Assembly (NCBI RefSeq): GCF_021215455.1
Contig: NZ_JAJPWV010000008.1
Coordinates: 1-53,459 of the forward strand
Direction of reading: 5' to 3'
Source of the DNA: Mucilaginibacter roseus
Lineage (GTDB): Bacteria > Bacteroidota > Bacteroidia > Sphingobacteriales > Sphingobacteriaceae
DNA: 53,459 bases
Both the position numbers and the translations under genes were made by a program. The notes under the pieces are model-generated. The model did no database searches and was not told the DNA's origin. It was given only the letters and a program-made list of their open reading frames with translations. Shown piece by piece: positions 17,248-27,096 of the stretch (position 1 is its first letter; every line of letters starts with the position of its first letter).

Positions 17248-19644
17248 CTATTCGTTACGTAAGCTTTTTACCGGGTTGGCCATGGATGCGCGTATAGATT
17301 GTGACCCGACGGTAAACAGTACGATCAATATGGAACCGGCCGCTGCCAGCGCTATGGTCCAGCCGTTCATCTCAATACGATATGGAAAGTCCTGCAACCA
17401 GCGGTGCATCAGGTACCAGGCCGCTGGCGAAGCGATTACAAGCGATATTAATACCAGTTTAAGGTAACTTAATGACAACAACCTTACTATAGCCGCCGAA
17501 CTTGCACCTAATACCTTGCGCACACCAATCTCCTTAACCCGCTGCTCAATAGACAGTGTGGCCAAGCCGAACAGCCCCATGCACGATATCAGGATAGAGA
17601 TAAAGGATGCAGTACTAATGATTGACTTCCACCGCTTTTCGCTCTTATACTGGTCGGCCAGCATATCGGTTAAAAACGAATAGTTACACGGCTGATCAGG
17701 CACAATACGCTTGTAAGTAGCCTGTATGGTTTGTATGGCTTCGGCTTTTTTAGCCGGATCAATTTTTACCACCAGCACATAATAGTTATTATCTTTTATA
17801 CCCTGATCAAGCAATAGCGGCGCGATGGTGCTTTGCAGCGATGCGGAATGGAAATCTTTAATCACGCCGATTACCTCACGCGGTTTATCGTTCCAGGTAA
17901 CCGTTTCGCCTATCGGGCTCCCCTTCCATCCGGCGGCTTTCACAAAGGATTCGTTAACGATGCACGATACCGTGTCTGTTGTGCTGCTGAAGTTGCGGCC
18001 CGATACCAGCTTCATTTGCATCAGGTTAATAAAGTTATTGTCGACATCAAAAAATTGGGTACTGAACAAGTCTTTATTATTAGCCTTGAACTGCCTGCCC
18101 GTAAATCCATCGAACGCGGTATTTTGAGCAGTAACGCCTTTTATGAACGGATATTTGCTCAACTCGGATTTGAAAATGTTAGTACCCGGATTATTATTGA
18201 ACGGCATATAAACATTTACAATATTATCAGGCTTGTAGCCCAGATCTTTATTCAACATGTAGTTGAATTGTTTTTGCATAATAATAGTACCTATAGCAAG
18301 CAGTACCGCGATGCTCAACTGCACCACCACCAATGCCTTACCCAGGTAATTGTTCCCTGCTATCTTAAATTTACCATAAAGTGTTTCTACCGGGTTAAAG
18401 CCCGATAAAACCAGTGCCGGGTAAAAGCCCGATAAAACAGCATTTAAAACGATCAGCCCTAAAAACAACAATATAGTTTGCGGATTGAACAGATAGCTTA
18501 GCTGCAACTGCTTCTCGGCCACTTCATTAAAAAAGGGCAAACAAATACTAACCAGTGCCAGGGCCAGCGTAAAGGCCAGCAATGTCAGCAGGAGCGATTC
18601 GCCCATGAACTGCCCAATGAGCATTCCGCGCGAGCTGCCGCTCACCTTGCGGATGCCGATCTCCTTACTGCGGCGCAGCGAGCGCGAAAGCGTAAGGTTA
18701 ACAAAGTTAATGCAGGCAATTATCAGGATAAATAACGCGATGCCGCCTAATATATACGAGTAGTCCGACTTGCTGTTGGGCGTTAAACCATTACCGGCGT
18801 AGTAATTGCCTTTGTCTAAATGGATGTTGAGATATGGCTGCAGTACATATTTAATGTAGATCTTATTACCATACTGCTTCCTGATATCGGCCATCAATTT
18901 ACCGGCATAGCTGTTAAACACACGCTCCATCTTCTTTTCCACCGCGGCCCGATCAGCGCCGGGGCGCAGCAGTATGAATGAATTGAGCCAGGTGGTAAAC
19001 AAGTCGTTCGCTTTCCACTCCTGTTTTTGGAAGGTGCGGGTGATGTTCATCACATAATCAAATCTGATGGTGGAATTAAGCGGCGGTTGTTTAGCCACTC
19101 CCGTAACCACGAACGGTTCAAACTTACCATCAACGTTTATTTGCAGGGTTTTACCTACTGCATTGGCGTTGCCAAAGTATTTTTTTGCTAATGATTCGGC
19201 CAGTACGATATTGTTTGGACCGGCCAAAGCAGTGCTCGAATTACCTTCTACCAACGGGAAAGTGAATACTTTAAAAAAGCTGTCATCAACATACATGCCC
19301 CTTTCGCTAATAACTTCGGTACCTTTTTTTACAAGGCCCGATGAGCTGTTAACGCGGCATATATCCTGTATCTCGGGTATCTCCTGCCTAAACATGGCGG
19401 CATGCACCGCGCCGGTTATGCTGCCTTTTTGCTCATCGCCCTCGGGGCCGCGGCCGTGGTGTACTATCTGGTATATACGCCGGCCATTATCATTAAAGCG
19501 GTCAAAGCTTACCTCATCCTGCACGTAAAGGATGATGAGCATAACACACCCCAGGCCTATGCTTAAGCCGGTAATATTTATAGCCGAGAATAGCTTGTTG
19601 CGCGTGATGTTGCGCCAGGCTGTTTTAAAATAGTTTTTCAGCAT
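17248..19644 (-). CDS. MacB/FtsX-type ABC permease 6
   Basis: 798 residues with two MacB_PCD/FtsX modules in one chain. TM1 (about 21-42) precedes a large periplasmic domain; TM2-4 lie at about 290-410. A second module starts with a helix near 435-460, has another periplasmic domain, and ends with three helices (about 685-790). The coupling motif facing the ATPase occurs twice (RSKEIGIRKVSG and RVKEIGVRKVLG). It ends NPVKSLRNE, where the other five end in SLRSE. It is the second gene of unit 2, 24 bp after permease 5. There is no ATPase domain, so it depends on a separate ATPase. Confidence 0.9.
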   Translation of the reverse strand: MLKNYFKTAWRNITRNKLFSAINITGLSIGLGCVMLIILYVQDEVSFDRFNDNGRRIYQIVHHGRGPEGDEQKGSITGAVHAAMFRQEIPEIQDICRVNSSSGLVKKGTEVISERGMYVDDSFFKVFTFPLVEGNSSTALAGPNNIVLAESLAKKYFGNANAVGKTLQINVDGKFEPFVVTGVAKQPPLNSTIRFDYVMNITRTFQKQEWKANDLFTTWLNSFILLRPGADRAAVEKKMERVFNSYAGKLMADIRKQYGNKIYIKYVLQPYLNIHLDKGNYYAGNGLTPNSKSDYSYILGGIALFILIIACINFVNLTLSRSLRRSKEIGIRKVSGSSRGMLIGQFMGESLLLTLLAFTLALALVSICLPFFNEVAEKQLQLSYLFNPQTILLFLGLIVLNAVLSGFYPALVLSGFNPVETLYGKFKIAGNNYLGKALVVVQLSIAVLLAIGTIIMQKQFNYMLNKDLGYKPDNIVNVYMPFNNNPGTNIFKSELSKYPFIKGVTAQNTAFDGFTGRQFKANNKDLFSTQFFDVDNNFINLMQMKLVSGRNFSSTTDTVSCIVNESFVKAAGWKGSPIGETVTWNDKPREVIGVIKDFHSASLQSTIAPLLLDQGIKDNNYYVLVVKIDPAKKAEAIQTIQATYKRIVPDQPCNYSFLTDMLADQYKSEKRWKSIISTASFISILISCMGLFGLATLSIEQRVKEIGVRKVLGASSAAIVRLLSLSYLKLVLISLVIASPAAWYLMHRWLQDFPYRIEMNGWTIALAAAGSILIVLFTVGSQSIRASMANPVKSLRNE

Positions 19645-19668
19645 GATGATGTAATGTTTAGGGGTTAC

Positions 19669-22086
19669 TTATTCGCTGCGCAGGCTGCGTACGGGGTTGG
19701 CCAGTGCCGCCTTGATGGATTGAAAGCTTACCGTTATAAAAGCAATGAACACGGCAATAAAAGCGGCCAAAGCAAATATCCACCATTGAATATCAATACG
19801 GTAAACAAAGCTCTGCAGCCACTGGTTCATCAGCCACCAAGCTATCGGGAAGGCTATTACGGCTGCCAGTAATACCAGTTTCAGAAAATCGCGGGACAGT
19901 AACAGAACCAACCCGGCTATATTGGCACCCAGCACTTTGCGGATGCCAATCTCCTTAGTACGCTGCACCATGATCATGAATGATATAGCCAGCAAACCGA
20001 TGCAGGATATAATAATGGCGATAATAGCACCGCTGATGAATATGGTTGACAGGCGCTGCTCAGCCTTATACTGCCGTTCGGTATTTTCATTTATCCATGA
20101 GCCTTGGAACTCCGCGTTAGGGAACGTTTGTTTCCATTTCTGCTCAATCATGTTAAAGGTTTGCGACAGGTTTTGCGGCCTTACCTTCACAAATATGTAG
20201 TTCATTTCGTAGCCACTCAGCACCAGGGTCAGCGGCTCTATTTCGGTACGCAACGAGCGGAAGTGAAAATTTTTCATTACACCTACAACAAGCTGGGGAT
20301 GTTTTTCATCCATTGCCACATAGGTACCCACTACATTTTTTCGACCAAGCTGCGCGGCCATTTTTTCATTGACTACGATGGCATTACTATCGGTGGCGAA
20401 CTCACGAGAAAAATCGCGGCCATCAATCATTTGTATGCCCATGGTTTTAGCATAATCGTATGATACACCTTGTATATTGGTGCGTACATCGTGGCCCTTA
20501 TAGGTAAAGCCAATAATTGAGGTACGGGTTGATCCATCTTTACCGTTACCCATATTATCGTAAGCGCCTGATATAGCTACCACGCCCGGCTGGCCGTTTA
20601 ACTGGTTGCGGAACAACTCTAACGCGCGGGCACCGTTGACAGAATTACCTACCGGGATGCTCACCACCTCGTCCTTACTATAACCCAAAGGTTTGTTTTT
20701 AAAGTAATTTATTTGCTGCCAAGTAATCAGCGTACAAACAATGAGCAGGGTTGATAGCGAAAACTGCGTTACCAGCAATATATTACGCACCTTGCCGGGC
20801 TTTACCGTGTTTACAGAGCCTTTTAAAACCATAACGGTTTTGTAACGCATCATCAGCAAAGCCGGATATAAACCTGCTATTATGGTAATCAGCACAAATA
20901 AACCAATGATAACTACTAATTGAATTGGCTGTAGAAGCATACTCATAGATACCTGGCTGCGGAAGGTTGCCTTAAAGCCTGGCAAAGCAAAGTTAGCCAT
21001 GATGATACCCAGCACAAGCGCGAACAAACACACCAGCAGCGTTTCTACCCAAAACTGTGTAAGCAATTGCCACTTACCTGCACCCAGAGTTTTACGAACG
21101 CCAACCTCGCGGGCGCGGGTAAAGGCACGCGCTACCGATAGGTTAACAAAGTTGATACACGCTATAACCAATATAAAAATGCCTATAGCCAACAAGGCCA
21201 GAACATATATTTTACTTACCGAGTTACCCTCAAGCCCTACCAGTTCAGTATCAAAATGGTTATCAGCAAAAGGTAAAAGATTTAAGGTATATACGTTACC
21301 CTGCGCATCCGGACGGGCACCGTCGCGCTTCATATCGGCAATGGTGGTTTTAAACGTTTTTTTAACAAAGTTTTGCAGGCGGGATTCAAACGCGGCGGGC
21401 TCTACATTATCATTTAGCTGCACAAAAACGCTATGATCATGATGATCCCAGCTCTTCATGTTCGCCTGGTAGGTTGGCGTATTTTCAAACCGCAGCAACA
21501 CGTCAAAACCTATGCTTGAGTTAGGCGGAAAATCTTTAACCACGGCACTCACTACAAACGTTTTAGGCTCGCCCGAGTAGTTCAGCTCAACACTTTTACC
21601 AATAGGATCAGTCTTGCCAAATATGGCTGTTGCCGCAAATTCGGTAAGCACCACGTCATTCAGATCCTTCAGCGGCGCATCGGTGTTACCCTTAACAACC
21701 GGGAAGGTGAACATCTTCAAAAAATCAGGATCAACAAAGTGGATGCTTTCTTCAAGCTGCTTATCACCATAACGCACAACAGTACCACCGTTGCTCATGC
21801 GGGTAATATATTTTATATCCTGGTATTCGGCCTTTACCGCTGGGGTTAGGGGCGCAGGCATTGAGGTAGCTTTCTCCACCTTTTCGGCCCCATTTTTTGT
21901 GAAATAAAACTGGTGGATCTTATCGAGATTAGCATGGAATTTATCGTACGAAAACTCATAATACACCGTAAGGAACAGCATAATACAACAAGCCACAGCC
22001 ACTGATAGGCCGATGATGTTCATGATATTGAATACCCTACCCTTCCAAAGGTTACGCCAGGCAGTTTTTATGTAATTTTTTAGCAT
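19669..22086 (-). CDS. MacB/FtsX-type ABC permease 5
   Basis: 805 residues, same double-module layout as its neighbours, opening MLKNYIKTAWRNLWKGRVFN. Coupling motifs RAREVGVRKTLG and RTKEIGIRKVLG; C-terminus NPVRSLRSE. It is the first gene of exporter unit 2: a 168-bp gap upstream carries a sigma-54-like promoter and a pair of enhancer-like sites, whereas the other permease gaps are only 24-45 bp. The periplasmic domains differ strongly from the other five copies, so the substrate or partner may differ. Confidence 0.9.
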   Translation of the reverse strand: MLKNYIKTAWRNLWKGRVFNIMNIIGLSVAVACCIMLFLTVYYEFSYDKFHANLDKIHQFYFTKNGAEKVEKATSMPAPLTPAVKAEYQDIKYITRMSNGGTVVRYGDKQLEESIHFVDPDFLKMFTFPVVKGNTDAPLKDLNDVVLTEFAATAIFGKTDPIGKSVELNYSGEPKTFVVSAVVKDFPPNSSIGFDVLLRFENTPTYQANMKSWDHHDHSVFVQLNDNVEPAAFESRLQNFVKKTFKTTIADMKRDGARPDAQGNVYTLNLLPFADNHFDTELVGLEGNSVSKIYVLALLAIGIFILVIACINFVNLSVARAFTRAREVGVRKTLGAGKWQLLTQFWVETLLVCLFALVLGIIMANFALPGFKATFRSQVSMSMLLQPIQLVVIIGLFVLITIIAGLYPALLMMRYKTVMVLKGSVNTVKPGKVRNILLVTQFSLSTLLIVCTLITWQQINYFKNKPLGYSKDEVVSIPVGNSVNGARALELFRNQLNGQPGVVAISGAYDNMGNGKDGSTRTSIIGFTYKGHDVRTNIQGVSYDYAKTMGIQMIDGRDFSREFATDSNAIVVNEKMAAQLGRKNVVGTYVAMDEKHPQLVVGVMKNFHFRSLRTEIEPLTLVLSGYEMNYIFVKVRPQNLSQTFNMIEQKWKQTFPNAEFQGSWINENTERQYKAEQRLSTIFISGAIIAIIISCIGLLAISFMIMVQRTKEIGIRKVLGANIAGLVLLLSRDFLKLVLLAAVIAFPIAWWLMNQWLQSFVYRIDIQWWIFALAAFIAVFIAFITVSFQSIKAALANPVRSLRSE

Positions 22087-22141
22087 ATCAATTGTATGAT
22101 TAGTTTTAAGGTTGTTGAGCTAACCAAGCCCGCTTACTGTA

Positions 22142-22157
22142 AGTAAAGCGTGTACCA
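22142..22157 (-). promoter_or_regulatory. Sigma-54-like promoter for exporter unit 2
   Basis: On the minus strand TGGTAC-ACGCT-TTACT (22157 down to 22142) against TGGCAC-N5-TTGCA: one mismatch in the -24 box, two in the -12 box, correct spacing. It lies 54 bp from the paired site at 22211 and about 55 bp upstream of the permease 5 start. Confidence 0.6.
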
Positions 22158-22210
22158 AAATTTCAAAGCCTTGATTTAAAGCGACTTAAAAACAGCAATT
22201 ATCTAACTGC

Positions 22211-22249
22211 TGTTCGCATGCGCAACATACACTGTTCGCTTACGATACA
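22211..22249. promoter_or_regulatory. Paired 17-bp enhancer-like sites upstream of unit 2
   Basis: Site 1 TGTTCGCATGCGCAACA (22211-22227) and site 2 TGTTCGCTTACGATACA (22233-22249), start-to-start 22 bp. Same consensus and spacing as the pairs at 17135 and 33992. Site 2 ends 5 bp from the stop codon of permease 4, so the pair occupies the far end of the gap. Confidence 0.75.
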
Positions 22250-22254
22250 GTGTG

Positions 22255-24669
22255 TTACTCGCTGCGCAAGCTTTTCACCGGGTTTGCAGTAGCCGCCTTA
22301 ATAGCCTTAGTACTTACCGTTATTACCGCTATAAACATGGTGATAGCGCCGGCCAGGCCGAACATCCACCAGCTTAAATTGATACGAAAGGCAAAATCCT
22401 GCAACCATCTCGACATGATATAGCCTGCCAGCGGTGTGGCGATCAACATGGCCAGTAATACCAGCTTAACAAAATCAGCAGATAGCAAGGCGGCTACGTT
22501 GGCTACCGAAGCGCCGAGCACCTTGCGTATACCTATCTCTTTCACACGCTGCTGCGCCGTAAATGTAATGAGCCCGAACAGGCCCAAGCAGGCCAGGAAC
22601 ACAATGAGCATGCTAAAGCTGAAAAACAATTGCTTAAGCTTAGCCTCGTTTTGGTACTGGGCGTTTACTACATCATTTATCCACTCATATAAAAAAGGCT
22701 TTTCAGGATATGTAGCCTTAAACAGCGTATTGATAGAAGTAAGCGAGTTACCAGGGTGATTATTTTTTAAACGGATCAGTATATAACCCTCGGTCAATTT
22801 TTCAGCACGGATGATACATGGCTTCATGCCAAAATGCAGCGATTCATTATGAAAATTACTGATCACACCTACCGGTATCCCTTCTACGTTGGCTACCCTA
22901 TTGTTAAGCTTCAGGTTAAGCAGCCTGACAGTATAGTCGGTAACAATAACCGGCCTGCTGTGCATTAATTCATCGGCGCGCTTTTCGTCTGACCGCATTA
23001 CAGAGTCAAAGTCAACTACGTCGGTACGCAGGTTGCGATCGAACAGTCTTCCATTAGTTAACTTTACTTTTAGTACAGCAGGCAGGTCTGCATCACCACG
23101 GATATAATTGGCTTGTATTTTACCGCTCTGGCCGGGTACATTAATTTCTGTTGACATATAGCCCGCGCCTGCTCCCGGGTACCAGGAAGCTATACTCACT
23201 GTTTCAACACCAGGCAACGCCTCTAACTGCTGCTTAAACACTTCGGCATTTTTACCCCAGTTATTAAAGCTCAGTTTAATCAGGTTATTTTTATCGAAAC
23301 CCACATCGGCCTTGTCTAAATAGCTCAACTGATAATGCACTACCAACGTGGCGATGATTATCCCTATTGATATTACAAACTGACCCACCACCAGCGATTT
23401 TTTCAGCCAGTTGAGCTTAAAACCAGTGGTAGCCTGGCTGCGTAATATCACCATCGGCTCCGGCCGTGACAGGTACCAGGCGGGATATAAACCTGTTAGC
23501 AAACTCATCCCTAAAACAGCAATAACAGCCAGCCATACAAACCCAAAACCATATAAATTAAACACTAGCTGGTGCCCTATATAAGTTTCCAGATACGGCA
23601 TAAACAGTTTGGAAAGTAGCCCTGCCAACACAAAGGCCATACTGAAAAACACCAGCGACTCGGTCAGATACCTTGACATTAATTGCGGTTTACTCGCGCC
23701 AAGCACTTTGCGCACACCGGTTTCGTGCATGCGGCTAAACACGCGCGAAGTGGTCAGCGTCATGAAGTTGAAGCAGGCTATTAATAGCAGCAGGGCGGCT
23801 ACCGCGATAAATATGTACAGATTGCGCATACTGCCCTGCACACTTTGCACCCCGGCAAAATCCGAGCGCAGGTATACATCCTCAAATGGTTGCAGTTGGA
23901 AGCTGTACCCAGGCTTATTGGGCGCGGTTACTTTAGCGTACCAAGCGTTTATTTTTTTACTGAAGTTTTTGGTATCAGTACCAGGCTTCAGCATCAAATA
24001 TTGCGTGCTGAAAGTGCCGTACTCTTCTTTGGCAAGCAGATCATCCTTAGGGCGATAACTTGCGATTAAAATCACATCGGCCCTTAAATGGGTGTTAACC
24101 GGCAAGGCCTTTATAACACCAGTTACCAGGTAAGGCTGCGGATCGCCGTACTCAGGCATGTTGTAATATATTTTACCGACCGGATTTTGCCCTCTAAAAT
24201 ACTGTTGCTTTATCTTTTCGGTTATTACGAGGTTTGCGTAGCCTGGTACAAACTTTTTAGGGTTGCCCTCAGTGATCTGAAAATCCAGAAAATTCCACAC
24301 AGATGACTCAGCTGATAGCGTTTGCACTGCAACACCATCGCTGTTGTTACCTATTTTGAGGCGGTCGCCATATACCGACATGCGGCAATAGTCCTCAACT
24401 TCCGGAAAGTCCTTTTTCAACGAAGGACCAAGACCTGTAAACACCTGCGGAAAGCGGTCGCTACCATTTATACGATTGTTTACTGATATGGCCCGGTATA
24501 TACGGTTGGCTTTCGTCCACTGCTTATCATACGATAGTTCGTCCAGCACAATAGCGGCTACCAGCAGGCATGCTGTAATACCAGCACTTAAACCGATCAG
24601 GTTAATAACCGCGTAGGTTTTGTTGCGCCACAGGCCGCGCCATGTTATTAACAAATTTTTAGTGAACAT
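22255..24669 (-). CDS. MacB/FtsX-type ABC permease 4
   Basis: 804 residues, opening MFTKNLLITWRGLWRNKTYA, double MacB_PCD/FtsX layout with eight predicted membrane helices. Coupling motifs RMHETGVRKVLG and RVKEIGIRKVLG; C-terminus NPVKSLRSE. It starts 30 bp after permease 3 and is the last gene of unit 1. No terminator is seen before the unit 2 promoter, so read-through into unit 2 is possible. Confidence 0.9.
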   Translation of the reverse strand: MFTKNLLITWRGLWRNKTYAVINLIGLSAGITACLLVAAIVLDELSYDKQWTKANRIYRAISVNNRINGSDRFPQVFTGLGPSLKKDFPEVEDYCRMSVYGDRLKIGNNSDGVAVQTLSAESSVWNFLDFQITEGNPKKFVPGYANLVITEKIKQQYFRGQNPVGKIYYNMPEYGDPQPYLVTGVIKALPVNTHLRADVILIASYRPKDDLLAKEEYGTFSTQYLMLKPGTDTKNFSKKINAWYAKVTAPNKPGYSFQLQPFEDVYLRSDFAGVQSVQGSMRNLYIFIAVAALLLLIACFNFMTLTTSRVFSRMHETGVRKVLGASKPQLMSRYLTESLVFFSMAFVLAGLLSKLFMPYLETYIGHQLVFNLYGFGFVWLAVIAVLGMSLLTGLYPAWYLSRPEPMVILRSQATTGFKLNWLKKSLVVGQFVISIGIIIATLVVHYQLSYLDKADVGFDKNNLIKLSFNNWGKNAEVFKQQLEALPGVETVSIASWYPGAGAGYMSTEINVPGQSGKIQANYIRGDADLPAVLKVKLTNGRLFDRNLRTDVVDFDSVMRSDEKRADELMHSRPVIVTDYTVRLLNLKLNNRVANVEGIPVGVISNFHNESLHFGMKPCIIRAEKLTEGYILIRLKNNHPGNSLTSINTLFKATYPEKPFLYEWINDVVNAQYQNEAKLKQLFFSFSMLIVFLACLGLFGLITFTAQQRVKEIGIRKVLGASVANVAALLSADFVKLVLLAMLIATPLAGYIMSRWLQDFAFRINLSWWMFGLAGAITMFIAVITVSTKAIKAATANPVKSLRSE

Positions 24670-24699
24670 AATATCCGTATTTAAACAGTAAACACTTAG

Positions 24700-27071
24700 C
24701 TATTCGCTGCGCAGGCTTTTTACCGGGTTGGCTAATGCTGCTTTTAGCGACTGAAAGCTAACCGTGAAAATGGCTATGCCGAAAGTGATAATGGCAGCCA
24801 GCCCAAACACCCACCAATGCATAGGTGTGCGGTAAGCAAAATTTTGCAGCCATTTATCAGCGCTGTAATACCCCAACGGGATAGCTATAACTGTGGCGAC
24901 AAGTACGGGTTTCAGCATGTCGCCCGACAGTAGTATCAATATATTTTGTACCGATGAACCGAGCACCTTGCGTACACCAATCTCCTTTGTCCGTTTTCCC
25001 GCGGTAAATGATGCCAGGCCAAACAACCCCAGGCAGGCAATAAAAATGGCCAAGCCTGAAAACACGCTCAATATGGTTTGCTGCCGCAGATCGGCTTTGT
25101 AAGTAGTATCAAATTTCTGGTCGAGAAAAGTGTACTCCATTGGGTATGCCGGAGCCGCCTTGGTATACGCCTGTTTAATTATATTTAATCCGGCAGTTAC
25201 GTTGCCCGGTTTTAATTTGATGACTGCAACGCGGCTATCTTCAGCCGGCGAAATCACCAGCGCATCCATATTTTCTTTAAGCGACAGGAAGTTGAAATCC
25301 TTCACCACTCCGACTATGTGCCTGCGGTTGCTATCGCGCATGTTATCAATAATCCATTTACCAACGGCCTGCGCCGGGGTAAAGCCCAGCTGTTGAGCGG
25401 CGGTTTCGTTAATTAAAACTGAGCCGGTGGTATCGGTAGCGAACTTCGGCGAAAAATCGCGACCGGCTACAATTTTAAGTCCGAGGGTTTTTACATACTC
25501 AAAATCGGCAAACTCGGTACGGGCATTATAGGTTTCGTGCTGGCCCTCTACCTCAAAGCTATGCCTATCATAATAGCCACCCGGTTCGCCCGACATCATG
25601 GCCACTGACTCCACATTGCTATGCGCCATCAGCTCATTTTTAAAGCTTATGCGGTTGTTATAGATGTCGCCGTTATTAATCGGCACAACAATGGTTTGCT
25701 CCTTGCTGTAACCCAGATCCTTACTCTTTACAAAGCTCATTTGCTTTTTTATCATGATAGTGCTGATGATCAGGAACACCGAAATACTGAATTGCACCAC
25801 CACCAGCGCCTGCCTGAAGAACGCACCGCCCTTGCCCAATTGCAATTTGCCTTTTAGCGCCTGTATAGGTGTAAATGATGACAGGAAGAACGCCGGGTAA
25901 CTACCCGCCAGAAAGCCTACAAATAATATCACGCCCAATAAAAACAGATATATCGCTGGTGAATTCCATGATATTGCCAGTGAATAACCCAACAAGCCAT
26001 TATACCAGGGCATTATCAATAATAATAACGCGATGGCAAATACACATGCAATCAGCGTAAGCAATACCGATTCGCCTATGAATTGCCCTATCAAACTGTT
26101 ACGCATAGCCCCTAACACCTTGCGCAGGCCTACCTCCTTTGAGCGTTCAACGGCACGCAATGTGGCAAGGTTCATGAAGTTGATGCAGGCTATTACTAAT
26201 ATCAGTACGGCTATGGACAGGAAGATATACACCACCTTTTTATCACCATGCTTAACATTATCAAAGCTGGACGATTCTTCAAAATAAATATCCTTCAGCG
26301 GGGTTAATGCCAGATCAAAGTGGGCATGCATCTGCGCCAGGTCCTTACCCATATACTTATCCATAAAAGTAGGAAACTGCTTTTCGAGCTGTGCCGGGTT
26401 AACGCCTTCGTTAAGTTCTACATAAACAAACTCATTATTGTTGCGCCATTTGGTAAACCACTCCTCATTGGTGTAATTGGTGATTGGCATCACCATGGTA
26501 AAGTTGAGATGTGAGTTTGAAGGCACATCGCGCACAACGCCGGTAACTTTAAGTTGCAGGCTCTTGTCCATTTCAATCACCTTGCCTACCGGGTCGGTAC
26601 TACCGAAGTACTTTTTCGCGGTTGTTTCGGTAAGTACAATGCTATGCGGATCTTTTAAAACGCTGCTAACATTGCCCTTGATCAGCCCGAAACTAAATAA
26701 TTCAAAAAAGCTGGGGTCAACGGCGTAAACATTTTTCTCGTTGAACGAGTTATTGCCTAAGGTTATCAGCGCCTGTGTAGGCATAACACGTACCGCTTTT
26801 TTGATATCCTTCGGGTAATCGTTCAGCAAAGCCGGACCATAGGGGCCCGATAGGTATGGCACACGTGCTTTTGTGGCATCATACCCGCGCATTACCCGGT
26901 AAATGTTTTTCCCTTTTTGATGGAAGCTGTCAACACTAAATTCGTTAGTGATGTACAGAAAGATCATCGTGCATACCGTAATGCCATGGTTAGCCCCAGT
27001 ATGTGTATAAAAGAGAATGATTTGTTTTTATACAGGTTGCGCCAGGCAACTTTTAAAAAGTTCTTTAGCAT
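24700..27071 (-). pseudogene. MacB/FtsX-type ABC permease 3, frameshifted near the N-terminus
   Basis: The gene clearly begins at ATG 27071, since that frame gives MLKNFLKVAWRNLYKNKSF as in its neighbours, but it runs into a stop after about 35 codons. The normal sequence resumes one frame over at about 26985 with GITVCTMIFLYITNEF. One missing base near 26984-26988 explains it: ATGGCATT where ATGGGCATT would restore LTMGITVC. Downstream, 755 codons from ATG 26967 are intact, with coupling motifs RSKEVGLRKVLG and RTKEIGVRKVLG and the end NPVKSLRSE. A protein restarted at 26967 would lack most of TM1. Either the gene is recently broken or the base is a sequencing error. Confidence 0.85.
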
Positions 27072-27096
27072 GATGATCTCCCTTTATTTTTATTTT

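Noticed and set aside
17833..18408. 191-codon open frame on the plus strand
   Set aside because: Antisense to permease 6, with no independent support.
24700..26967. Treating the 755-codon frame as a naturally short permease
   Set aside because: The missing N-terminus is present upstream in another frame with perfect family sequence, so a frameshift is the better explanation.
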